The position numbers and the translations under genes were made by a program. From SSS58A sp041648155 (GTDB lineage Bacteria > Krumholzibacteriota > Krumholzibacteriia > Krumholzibacteriales > Krumholzibacteriaceae), in assembly GCA_041648155.1 (NCBI GenBank), contig JBAZPL010000010.1, forward strand, positions 1 to 24,126: 24,126 nucleotides of DNA. The letters run 5' to 3'. Under the pieces are notes generated by a model. The model did no database searches and had not been told where the DNA came from. It saw nothing but the letters and a program-made list of their open reading frames with translations. Of the stretch, positions 1 to 7,490 are shown piece by piece. The first letter of the stretch is position 1. Each line of letters opens with the position of its first letter.

Positions 1-1125
1 GAGTCCCGGAACGGCACCTTCCTCAACCCTCGCGTCCGCCTCAAATACGAGCCGATGGACGGGACCCAAGTGCGGTTCAGCTGGGGAAAGAGCTCGAAGA
101 TGCCGGCTCTGTCGCAAATATATCAGGGGCCGCAGTACATCGATGTCGTCGAAAGGAATATCTCCCCTCCCGATTCCGTGCCCCTCGTGTCGACCTACGT
201 CTACAACTTCGACACGAGCCATCTATTCGGCACGCAGGAGGAGAAGGGGGAGGTCTCATTCGACCAGAGGGTGGGATCGGTCGGTCTCGTTCTCACGGGC
301 TGGCTCTCGCGCGCCAAGGGGATGCCGCGAAAAGAGGAATTGCCCGCCGTGTTTACGCGATATGAGTGGACCGACTGGCCGAGCACGGACGGGCGCACTG
401 AGATCGACAAGATTTACGCCGAAACCCCCGGGACGGCTTTCTACCGCAACGCCGGGAAGTACAACAAGTACGGCGTCGAGTTCTCGGTCTTGACGAAGCG
501 CATCGAGAAGATCTCCACCTCCTTCCGCGTCGCCTCGGCCTACGTTCGCACGCGGTCGGGGGCGGAAGGGTTGTCCATGTCCACGCCGAAGCAGATCACG
601 CTGGATCCCGCCGACCCCGCGTCGAGGCGATATATTTATCCGTACTACTATTACACGGAGAACTGGGAGCAGAAGCTCCTCGTCGATTACCGCGCCGACT
701 GGCTCATCAAGAAGGTCGGGATGTGGGTTACCTTCTTCGTCCAGCAGACGCTTTTCGACTGGGACAAGAACTACAACGATCCCATTCGGGACGTGCCGAT
801 GTACTTCGATCCCACGGATGGGCGCCTCGTGTGTATCACCCCCGCGCAATCGAAGGCATACGGCCTGAGCCGCGTGTACGACAAGTGCGATCTCGCCGTC
901 GACAAGGCGCCGAACGACCGGCTCCTGTTCAATATCAACGTTTCGAAATCGATCGGGCGCGGCGCCGAGATATCCTTCTTTGTTCACAACGTCTTCGACG
1001 ACGCCGCGATGTGGGAGAACTGCGATGGCTTCACCTATACGCGCAACCCCGATATCTTCTACGGCGTCGAGTTCAGCACGGTCCTGGACGATCTCTGGAG
1101 GCGTCCCGCGGCGGAGGAGAAATAG
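1..1125 (+). CDS. TonB-dependent receptor, C-terminal part (5' end outside window)
   Basis: The frame is open from the first base, so only the 3' part of the gene is present (about 374 residues). The translation has the alternating aromatic/polar pattern of outer-membrane beta-strands. It includes an NPRVRLKYEP strand followed by a FSWGKSSKMPAL strand, which resembles the RxSxGxxxRxP-type strand of TonB-dependent receptor barrels, and a late NVFDD turn typical of the last strands. Receptors of this family import metal chelates, cofactors or glycans across the outer membrane using TonB energy; the substrate here is not visible. The protein does not stop at the last aromatic strand (STVLDDLW) but adds a short charged tail, RRPAAEEK. 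The next gene starts one base after the stop, so the receptor heads an operon with two lipoproteins and a beta-barrel protein. The plug domain and any carboxypeptidase-like N-terminal domain would lie upstream. Confidence 0.85.
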   Translation, partial: ESRNGTFLNPRVRLKYEPMDGTQVRFSWGKSSKMPALSQIYQGPQYIDVVERNISPPDSVPLVSTYVYNFDTSHLFGTQEEKGEVSFDQRVGSVGLVLTGWLSRAKGMPRKEELPAVFTRYEWTDWPSTDGRTEIDKIYAETPGTAFYRNAGKYNKYGVEFSVLTKRIEKISTSFRVASAYVRTRSGAEGLSMSTPKQITLDPADPASRRYIYPYYYYTENWEQKLLVDYRADWLIKKVGMWVTFFVQQTLFDWDKNYNDPIRDVPMYFDPTDGRLVCITPAQSKAYGLSRVYDKCDLAVDKAPNDRLLFNINVSKSIGRGAEISFFVHNVFDDAAMWENCDGFTYTRNPDIFYGVEFSTVLDDLWRRPAAEEK

Positions 1126-1126
1126 C

Positions 1127-2257
1127 ATGAGCCGGGTAATCGCGATTTGTATGCTCTCCGCGCTGGCGCTCGCGGTCGGATGCGGCAAGGAAAGGCCCGA
1201 CGATCCGGACGGGAGCGGGACGATCGTCGTATCCGCCTTCGATACCTCCGGCTTCTTTCAGGGGAGCGTCGGGGGCGAGCCGTTCCCCATGGACAGCGCC
1301 GAAGTGAGCGTCACGGGGCAGACGACCGTTTTCACCGCGACCGGCGTAACGAACGAGCGCGGAGAGATCTCGTTCGACGGACTCGCCACGGGAAGGTATT
1401 CGGTGTTCGTGCGGCGCCAGGTCATGGTGGGACCCAACAAGAAGGTATTCACCGGCTTCGGCGACGTCAAGGTCGGGGGGCTCGACAGGGCGCACGAGAA
1501 CGTCCTCGTTAAGACCGTCTCGGTCAGCAACCTCATGATCAGCGAGATATTCTACGCCGGTTCGTGCGCTGCGTCCTTCTACTTCTACGATCAGTTCGTC
1601 GAGCTGTACAACGCCGCCGCCGAAACGCTCTACCTCGACAATATCATCGTCACGAGGCAGGCGCAGGTGAAGGATCCCGAGATGGAGACGAAGGATTACG
1701 TCTCGGCGATCTACGCCTTCCAGCTCAAGGGCACGGGGAAGCAGTGGCCCATCGCTCCCGGGCAATACGTCGTCATCGCCGCCGATGCCGTCAATCATAA
1801 GCTGTATGGGTGCGCGCTGTCGGCCGATCTCTCGCACGCCGATTACGAGACCTTCAACGCGCTTGGGCACGACTACGACGTGCCCGGCGTTCCGAACTTC
1901 GACAACATCATGCCGGGCAAAACGATCGATTTCCTGATCAATGTAAGTCACAACGGAGTCGTGATCGCGGAGGGCGGGGATTATCCGATCGACGAGGACA
2001 ATCGCATGCGTATTCCGATCGAGAAGGTCATCGACGCCGTCGAGTACGCTTCGAATCCCACCGCCACCACCAAGGAGATGACGGTGCGCGTGGACGCGGG
2101 ATTCGCCGGCATCGGCATCACGAAGTGGGGCGGTCAGTCGACCGAACGCCGGGAGCCGGGACTCGATACGAACAACTCGACGTTCGACTTCGTCGTTATC
2201 CCCCGTCCGACGCCGGGTTATTTCTACGGGGAGCAGAATCGGATGCGTGTGCGATGA
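1127..2257 (+). CDS. DUF4876-like outer-membrane lipoprotein, first copy
   Basis: A 376-residue lipoprotein. The ATG at 1127 is chosen because it opens a type II signal peptide ending in AVGC (Cys19), with Gly at +2, which favours export to the outer membrane; the frame is open further upstream, but that stretch only shadows the receptor gene. Residues about 30-110 form a Cna-B/carboxypeptidase-regulatory-like beta-sandwich (TNERGEISFDGLATGRYSV). From about residue 135 comes a conserved core with ISEIFYAG and FYFYDQFVELYN, which matches what I know of DUF4876 and resembles lamin-tail folds. The C-terminus carries a GGQSTERREPG motif followed by TPGYF. No biochemical role is established for the family. 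In Bacteroidetes it sits beside TonB receptors, as here, which suggests a surface partner in uptake. It overlaps the next gene by an ATGA junction and is clearly its paralogue. Confidence 0.8.
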   Translation: MSRVIAICMLSALALAVGCGKERPDDPDGSGTIVVSAFDTSGFFQGSVGGEPFPMDSAEVSVTGQTTVFTATGVTNERGEISFDGLATGRYSVFVRRQVMVGPNKKVFTGFGDVKVGGLDRAHENVLVKTVSVSNLMISEIFYAGSCAASFYFYDQFVELYNAAAETLYLDNIIVTRQAQVKDPEMETKDYVSAIYAFQLKGTGKQWPIAPGQYVVIAADAVNHKLYGCALSADLSHADYETFNALGHDYDVPGVPNFDNIMPGKTIDFLINVSHNGVVIAEGGDYPIDEDNRMRIPIEKVIDAVEYASNPTATTKEMTVRVDAGFAGIGITKWGGQSTERREPGLDTNNSTFDFVVIPRPTPGYFYGEQNRMRVR

Positions 2258-3372
2258 GACGTCTTCTCGCGATCATTTCCGTCGCGTGCGCGGGAGCGCT
2301 CGTGTCCTCGTGCGGTCTCGATAAGCCGGACGGCGTGGACGGGAGCTGCGTGCTCATCCTTCAAGCGGTCGATACGAGCGGCGTTTATTCGCCGGATTGG
2401 ACGGGCGTGGCGAACGCGAAGGTGGATATAGCGAGCGCGACCTTCGCGTACAAGAACACGTTCACCACCGACGAAACGGGGAAGATCGTGCTCGAGGGGC
2501 TCCCGCTCGGAGATTACTACATCCAGGCGAGCATGCGGGACGAGGAGCACGACGTGCTGCTCACGGGGCAGAAGAAGAAGAGACTGAGGAACGAAGAACA
2601 GGTGAAGGACACGCTCTTCATGTCCTTCGTGCCGATGTCCCCCATCGTCATCAACGAGCTCTACTACGCCGGATGCAACGGCTCCTCGTTCTACTTCTAC
2701 GATCAGTTCGTCGAGCTCTACAACTCGACGGACGACACCCTCTACGTCGACGGCTTCGTCGTCTGCCGGAGCCAGCAGAGCGACGGATTGATCGATCTCG
2801 AGGCGGAGGACTTCGCGCTCGCCTATTACATGTATCAATTCCCCGGCACGCGAGGCGTGACGCGCCAATGTCCCATCGCGCCCAAGGGTTTCCTCGTGCT
2901 CGCGTGCGACGCGATCAACCATCACAACTGCGGCGCCCTGTGCGTCAATCTCCTGAACGCCGACTACGAGTTCTTCAACGCCGCGCAGAACGACTACGAT
3001 AATCTCCTGGTTCCCAACATCCTCCCGGTCTCGACCGTGGGGAAGGATTTCACCATGAGCCTCGGGCACACGGCGATCCTCATCGCGACGGGTGAGGAAT
3101 ACACGTTTGCGGAGTACACGACGAGCTCCGGCGTGTCCCCCTTCATTCAGGTGCCGCTCAGGACGATCCTCGACGCGGTGGAAGTCGCGGATACCCAGAG
3201 TTCGACCTTCCGCAGGTACTGGACGCTCCGCATCGACGCGGGTCTCGGGGGAAATGGGTTGCCGAAATACGGCGGGCAATCGGTCGAGAGAAAAGTGCCC
3301 GGATTCGATTCGAACAACAGCAGTTTCGATTTCGATATTGTCGGCTCTCCGACTCCGGGATACAGCCATTGA
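2254..3372 (+). CDS. DUF4876-like outer-membrane lipoprotein, second copy
   Basis: A 372-residue paralogue of the preceding gene, whose stop codon overlaps its ATG (ATGA), so translation is probably coupled. The N-terminus is a type II signal peptide with lipobox VSSC (Cys20, Gly at +2). It has the same layout as its neighbour: a beta-sandwich domain (TTDETGKIVLEGLPLGDYYI) at about residues 30-105, then the core INELYYAG ... FYFYDQFVELYNS from about residue 130, and a C-terminal GGQSVERKVPG ... PTPGY motif. Differences lie mostly between the motifs and include a charged KKKRLRNEEQ segment near residue 110. The two copies are diverged in sequence rather than recent duplicates, which suggests they do not do the same job. 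Role unknown; context points to receptor-linked surface binding. Confidence 0.8.
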   Translation: MRRLLAIISVACAGALVSSCGLDKPDGVDGSCVLILQAVDTSGVYSPDWTGVANAKVDIASATFAYKNTFTTDETGKIVLEGLPLGDYYIQASMRDEEHDVLLTGQKKKRLRNEEQVKDTLFMSFVPMSPIVINELYYAGCNGSSFYFYDQFVELYNSTDDTLYVDGFVVCRSQQSDGLIDLEAEDFALAYYMYQFPGTRGVTRQCPIAPKGFLVLACDAINHHNCGALCVNLLNADYEFFNAAQNDYDNLLVPNILPVSTVGKDFTMSLGHTAILIATGEEYTFAEYTTSSGVSPFIQVPLRTILDAVEVADTQSSTFRRYWTLRIDAGLGGNGLPKYGGQSVERKVPGFDSNNSSFDFDIVGSPTPGYSH

Positions 3373-3392
3373 CGAGAATGAAGAGGAGTTCG

Positions 3393-4871
3393 ATGGAAAG
3401 GTGTTTCACGGTGAAAAGCTGCTGCATGCTCGGTGCCGTTTCGGCGATTCTCCTCGCGGCGTGGACGCCGCCGGCGAGAACCGATGAGATTCGCACGGCG
3501 GCGATGGGAAATTGCTCCATTGCGCTCGAAGACCGCGATAACCAGCTCAACCCGTACGATTTCGGACGGAACCCGGCGTACCTCGGCTCCGACTTCGACA
3601 GGGCGTGGATCAGGTTCCTGTTCTCGATCGACGAGCAGAAGGGAGATCTCAAGCGGCCGTTCGATCCGCACCTGCTCAACAACGCCTTCGTCGAATTCGA
3701 GGGGCGCAAGCGTCTGAGCGATCGCCAGGCGGCGGCCGGCTCCTTCCGCTACGATCGGCTCTGGCAGCGCGAGCAATGGCATTCGCTCGAGCTCGATCAG
3801 TACAACGATCCGTTCTACCTCACCGATCTCACGACGGGGGATATCAAGTACTGGGGGCCCGCCGTGTCCGTGGATTACTCGCTGCAGCTCTCGCCGAAGG
3901 CGGCGATCGGCGCCGGGTTCGATTACGAGATATCGACCGGCCTCAAGGATTACTACACGCGTCCCCAGATAGAGCATAACTACGCGATGGGGAACCTCGG
4001 ACTCATCCTGCAGCCGCGCAAGGAGTGGCAGCTGGGATTCATCATGCGTCCGACGCGCCTCCAGAATCGCACGACGTTCGACGGCACGAACGAGAATAAG
4101 GATCTCACCATCCGCCGCTACTACGGAGAGGGCATATACGATATCCGTTCGTTCAACACATACAGCATGAACGAGATCATGCACGGACTCGAGATCGGCG
4201 TCCAGAATTTCGTCACGACCGACCGGGTGAAGGTGGGGACGATATTCTCGTACGGCTACACGGAGAACACGATCCTGGGCAAGACGTCCCCCCCCGAGGA
4301 GATCGGGTACTGGCAGGATAAAACGCTCGATTTCAATCTGATCGCGCGGTACACGCCGGAGAGCGTGCCTCTCGTTCTCGGCGTCAGCGGCCGGTCGATG
4401 AACCGGGACGGCTGGGCGAAGCGGCCCCGCTTCGAGGACGTTATTCTGTTCGACAATCCGACACAACTCAGGTCGGTCGGCGCCGGGGCGAGCTACACGA
4501 TACAGCCGGCGGGTCTCACCGTCGCCGTCGATTACGTGCTGAACTCGTACGACATCGAGGCGAACGATTATGGCGCGAACAACTTCCGGGCACAGGAGTT
4601 CATACAGAACATCGGCAGACTCGGCGTCGAATACGCCGCGTACAACGTCTACTCGTTTCGAGGGGGCGTCGAGGTGACCGATTACGTCGCCGATCGATGG
4701 CTCAAGCTCCCCGTGAACACGGATCGCTATCGCTTCACCGCCGGCGGATCGTATGCGTGGCATCTGTGGCAGGTCGACGCCATGATCGTCTACGGGCGAG
4801 ACACGCAGAACGATACCGACGCACGGCGGAGAGACCTTGGTGGAATCGTCTGGTTCACTCATTTGGAATGA
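3393..4871 (+). CDS. Outer-membrane beta-barrel protein (DUF6850-like by context)
   Basis: A 492-residue exported protein. I chose the ATG at 3393, which follows an AAGAGGAG ribosome-binding site four bases upstream. An in-frame ATG at 3378 and a TTG at 3369 that overlaps the previous stop are alternatives. The N-terminus is a signal peptide (hydrophobic LGAVSAILLAAW, then TPPARTDE). The mature part is a run of amphipathic strands with many Tyr/Trp/Arg residues (AAIGAGFDYEIST, WQLGFIMRPTRLQNR, LTVAVDYVLNSYD, YRFTAGGSYAWHLW), as in 14-18-stranded outer-membrane barrels. It begins with a DRDNQLNPYDFGRNPAYL segment like that of FadL/PorV-type barrel proteins. In Bacteroidetes a barrel family named DUF6850 accompanies DUF4876; I suggest that match from context and layout, not from an alignment. 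It is the last gene of the surface operon. Confidence 0.7.
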   Translation: MERCFTVKSCCMLGAVSAILLAAWTPPARTDEIRTAAMGNCSIALEDRDNQLNPYDFGRNPAYLGSDFDRAWIRFLFSIDEQKGDLKRPFDPHLLNNAFVEFEGRKRLSDRQAAAGSFRYDRLWQREQWHSLELDQYNDPFYLTDLTTGDIKYWGPAVSVDYSLQLSPKAAIGAGFDYEISTGLKDYYTRPQIEHNYAMGNLGLILQPRKEWQLGFIMRPTRLQNRTTFDGTNENKDLTIRRYYGEGIYDIRSFNTYSMNEIMHGLEIGVQNFVTTDRVKVGTIFSYGYTENTILGKTSPPEEIGYWQDKTLDFNLIARYTPESVPLVLGVSGRSMNRDGWAKRPRFEDVILFDNPTQLRSVGAGASYTIQPAGLTVAVDYVLNSYDIEANDYGANNFRAQEFIQNIGRLGVEYAAYNVYSFRGGVEVTDYVADRWLKLPVNTDRYRFTAGGSYAWHLWQVDAMIVYGRDTQNDTDARRRDLGGIVWFTHLE

Positions 4872-4879
4872 CGAAGGAG

Positions 4880-4908
4880 GTGGTATTCGACCGATCAGCG
4901 GATAGAAT
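4880..4908 (+). promoter_or_regulatory. Weak candidate promoter before the YCF48-repeat gene
   Basis: A TAGAAT -10-like hexamer lies at 4903-4908 in a short AT-rich stretch (GATAGAATTTAAAT), the only one in this 138-base gap. The hexamer 17 bases upstream (GTGGTA) is a poor -35. A start near 4915 would place the inverted repeat at 4924-4976 in the mRNA leader. Low confidence. Confidence 0.3.
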
Positions 4909-4923
4909 TTAAATCAGCGCTCT

Positions 4924-4976
4924 CCGGTTCTTGAACGCTTCTTGGGGGGATCGGCATATGGCCGCTCAAGAACCGG
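4924..4976 (+). promoter_or_regulatory. Inverted repeat in the leader of the YCF48-repeat gene
   Basis: CCGGTTCTTGA at 4924-4934 is the exact reverse complement of TCAAGAACCGG at 4966-4976, an 11-bp perfect stem with a 31-base loop. It ends about 20 bases before the ribosome-binding site of the gene at 5010. There is no T-run after it, so it is not a standard intrinsic terminator. It could be an mRNA-stabilising leader hairpin, an attenuator or a protein-binding site. Confidence 0.55.
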
Positions 4977-5009
4977 CCCTGTCAGATACAGCGCCAGAGG
5001 AGGTGCATC

Positions 5010-7325
5010 ATGAAATTCAAGATAACTGGCATCTGTATCGCATTGCTCATGCTTCTCACGGGCTCTGCTTTCGCGCAGTGGAATCTTGAATATCAGGTTG
5101 AGCAGAATTACGGTTTCATGTCCGTTCATTTTCCTTCCGCCAGCGTCGGGTACATCGTGGGTACCGGCGGCGCGATCTTCAAGACGATCAACGGCGGTTC
5201 GACGTGGGCCCAGCAGACGTCGCCGGCGACAAGCCAGCTCAACGACGTTTTCTTTACAAGTGATACCAATGGCTGGGCAGTCGGTTCCGGCGGAGTGGTA
5301 GTCCATACGACCGACGGCACCAACTGGACTCTTATAACCCCGGCCATCACGACGGCGGCGCTCAATGGCGTCTCGTTCTCCGGACTGAACGGCGTGATCG
5401 GCGGAGGCGCCGACAACGTCAAGTGCACGATTTATTACACGTCGGACGGCGGGACCACCTGGACGGCCGTGCTCGCCGCGAGCAACCCGTCGCTCGACCA
5501 GTGCACCGACATCACGATGTCGGATGCGATGCACGGCTTTGCCTCACTCGACGCCGGGAACGGCGCGAAGCCCATCATGTTCACGACGGATGGCGGCGTG
5601 ACCTGGACGCTTTCGACCACCGTGAACTACGGCGCCTATCCGTACACGCGGTACGATCTCGAGGGCATCCGCGCCATTTCGAATTCGACGATTATCGCGA
5701 CCGGGTGGGGTTCGACCGTGGGCGGACAGCCGACGGTCATCCTCGTGTCGACGGACGGCGGCGTGAACTTCAACGCCCCCGATCCGCTGTATTCGTGGGC
5801 CACATACGGCTACGGCTACAACATCGGCGTGTTCGACGACGGCGAAGCGGTCATTGTGGGCATCGGCTCGTCGACGGCCGCCTTTACGATTCATGGAACG
5901 GGATCGGGCTATGCGACGTGGACGCGCTTTCCGGCGTTCTACGCCGAGTCGATCAACGACGCCTGTGCCCTTCCGGGAACGAACAAGATGGTCGCTGTGG
6001 GAGACGCCGGTCTCATCGCGCTCTCGAGCAACCGCGGCTCCACCTGGACGTTCGCATACGACGGCGGCATGCCCTTCCAGGGCGTGCAGGAATTCGTCAG
6101 TATGGGCATGAACAAGGTCCTGGCTGCCGGCGCGGGCGGGGCGATCCTCTCCTTCGATCTCGCCGCCGGTACGCACCAGTACCTGATGGCGTCCCCCAAC
6201 AACTGGGGTCCGACCACCGTCGGCGACCTCGATTACGTCGTCAATCCGGATAGCCCGGGCCCCGGGCTGGTGAGGGACTCGACGTTCAACGACATCATCT
6301 ATCTGAGCGGCGCCACCAAGTACCTCTGCAAGTCGTACAACGGCGGGAAGAGCTGGACGGAGCTTTCGCATACGAACGCCCTGCAGGACGGCATCCTCGC
6401 CATGTACTGGTTCCACCCGGATACGGGCATCGTCGTCGGCCACAAGCTCGCCGGCTCATCCAGCCGCGACGAGGTCATCTGGAAGACGGTCGACGGTGGC
6501 GTGACCCTTACCGAGGTTCTCGCGGGCACCCTGCCGGGCACCGCTGCTCTCCAATGGAACGGCCTCGATTTCGTGGCGACGAATCGCAACATCGGCGTCG
6601 TCGTGGGAGACGACAACTATATCATGTACACGACCGACGGCGGCGCGATCTGGAATCTGGCGACCGAGAACATCGTGACCGCGACCCTCGACCTCGATGA
6701 CGTCGTCATGCTCAACGAGACGACCGGATACGCGGTCGGCGAAGGCGGAACGCTCGTCAAGACGACGAACGGCGGCGCCGCGTGGACGGTTCAGGCCGTT
6801 CCGTGGGGGACGAAGAACCTGCTCGACATCGAGTACAGCACCCCGAACCGTCTCTGGGTGTCGGGTATCGATCAGCTCCTCTACTACTCGACGGACGGCG
6901 GCGCGAACTGGACGAGCGCCGACGTGACGCCCATCGTTTCGACGTATGACGTCATGGGGGTTCACTTCCAGGGACCGGCGGGGATTCTCTGGGTCGGCTG
7001 TCATTATTCCAACGTCTACAGCCGGAGCGACGCGGCGGTAACGGACACCGACGCCCTGAGTCTGCCGTTCGCGCTCAACCAGAACTACCCGAACCCGTTC
7101 AATCCGTCCACGACGATCACCTTCGCGATCGCGACGGACGGCCGTGTCGGCCTCAACGTGTATGACGTCAGCGGCAGAGTCGTCGCGACGGTCATGAACC
7201 AGAATCTCAAGGCGGGCAAGCACACGGTAACGTTCAACGCGGACAAGCTCGCGACCGGAGTCTATTTCTACAAGCTCTCGACGAGCGCTGGAGAAATAAC
7301 CCGGAAGATGGTCATCATCCGGTAG
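5010..7325 (+). CDS. Secreted YCF48/BNR-repeat protein with T9SS-type C-terminal sorting domain
   Basis: A 771-residue exported protein with a good ribosome-binding site (AGAGGAGGT five bases before the ATG). Residues 1-22 form a signal peptide ending in AFA before QW. The body carries about eleven BNR/YCF48-type repeats of the form T-x-DGG-x-x-W (for example INGGSTW, TTDGTNW, TSDGGTTW, TTDGGVTW, YNGGKSW, TTDGGAIW, TTNGGAAW, STDGGANW), typical of a beta-propeller as in the HCF136/YCF48 fold. The last 80 or so residues start with LNQNYPNPFNPSTT and end with the KMVIIR strand, the Por-secretion/FlgD-like sorting module seen in FCB-group secreted proteins. It is therefore probably exported and held on or released from the cell surface. 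Ligand and role are unknown; there is no catalytic motif for a sialidase. A terminator follows directly. Confidence 0.85.
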   Translation: MKFKITGICIALLMLLTGSAFAQWNLEYQVEQNYGFMSVHFPSASVGYIVGTGGAIFKTINGGSTWAQQTSPATSQLNDVFFTSDTNGWAVGSGGVVVHTTDGTNWTLITPAITTAALNGVSFSGLNGVIGGGADNVKCTIYYTSDGGTTWTAVLAASNPSLDQCTDITMSDAMHGFASLDAGNGAKPIMFTTDGGVTWTLSTTVNYGAYPYTRYDLEGIRAISNSTIIATGWGSTVGGQPTVILVSTDGGVNFNAPDPLYSWATYGYGYNIGVFDDGEAVIVGIGSSTAAFTIHGTGSGYATWTRFPAFYAESINDACALPGTNKMVAVGDAGLIALSSNRGSTWTFAYDGGMPFQGVQEFVSMGMNKVLAAGAGGAILSFDLAAGTHQYLMASPNNWGPTTVGDLDYVVNPDSPGPGLVRDSTFNDIIYLSGATKYLCKSYNGGKSWTELSHTNALQDGILAMYWFHPDTGIVVGHKLAGSSSRDEVIWKTVDGGVTLTEVLAGTLPGTAALQWNGLDFVATNRNIGVVVGDDNYIMYTTDGGAIWNLATENIVTATLDLDDVVMLNETTGYAVGEGGTLVKTTNGGAAWTVQAVPWGTKNLLDIEYSTPNRLWVSGIDQLLYYSTDGGANWTSADVTPIVSTYDVMGVHFQGPAGILWVGCHYSNVYSRSDAAVTDTDALSLPFALNQNYPNPFNPSTTITFAIATDGRVGLNVYDVSGRVVATVMNQNLKAGKHTVTFNADKLATGVYFYKLSTSAGEITRKMVIIR

Positions 7326-7352
7326 TTCGGGCCGGGATGGCGCAGTGAACGA

Positions 7353-7383
7353 GGAAGAGGCGGTCGTTCGGACCGCCTCTTCC
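7353..7383 (+). terminator. Hairpin terminator after the YCF48-repeat gene
   Basis: GGAAGAGGCGGTC (7353-7365) pairs perfectly with GACCGCCTCTTCC (7371-7383) around a GTTCG loop, 28 bases after the stop codon. The tail is C/T-rich (CTCGCATACCCCCTTCGTTCTT) rather than a clean T-run, so termination may be partial. Confidence 0.7.
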
Positions 7384-7490
7384 CTCGCATACCCCCTTCG
7401 TTCTTGCAGTTTCGCGCGCTGCGTGGTAGGTTTCAAGCAGGATATATTCTAATTCATGGACGTGTGGCTGATTCGAAAGAAGGGTTCGTG

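Noticed and set aside
980..1126. Upstream extension of the first DUF4876-like lipoprotein
   Set aside because: It would bury the lipoprotein signal peptide inside the protein and overlaps the receptor gene in another frame.
5010..7325. Sialidase (BNR repeats) assignment
   Set aside because: The repeats are of the YCF48/beta-propeller kind; the Arg triad and FRIP motif of sialidases are not visible.
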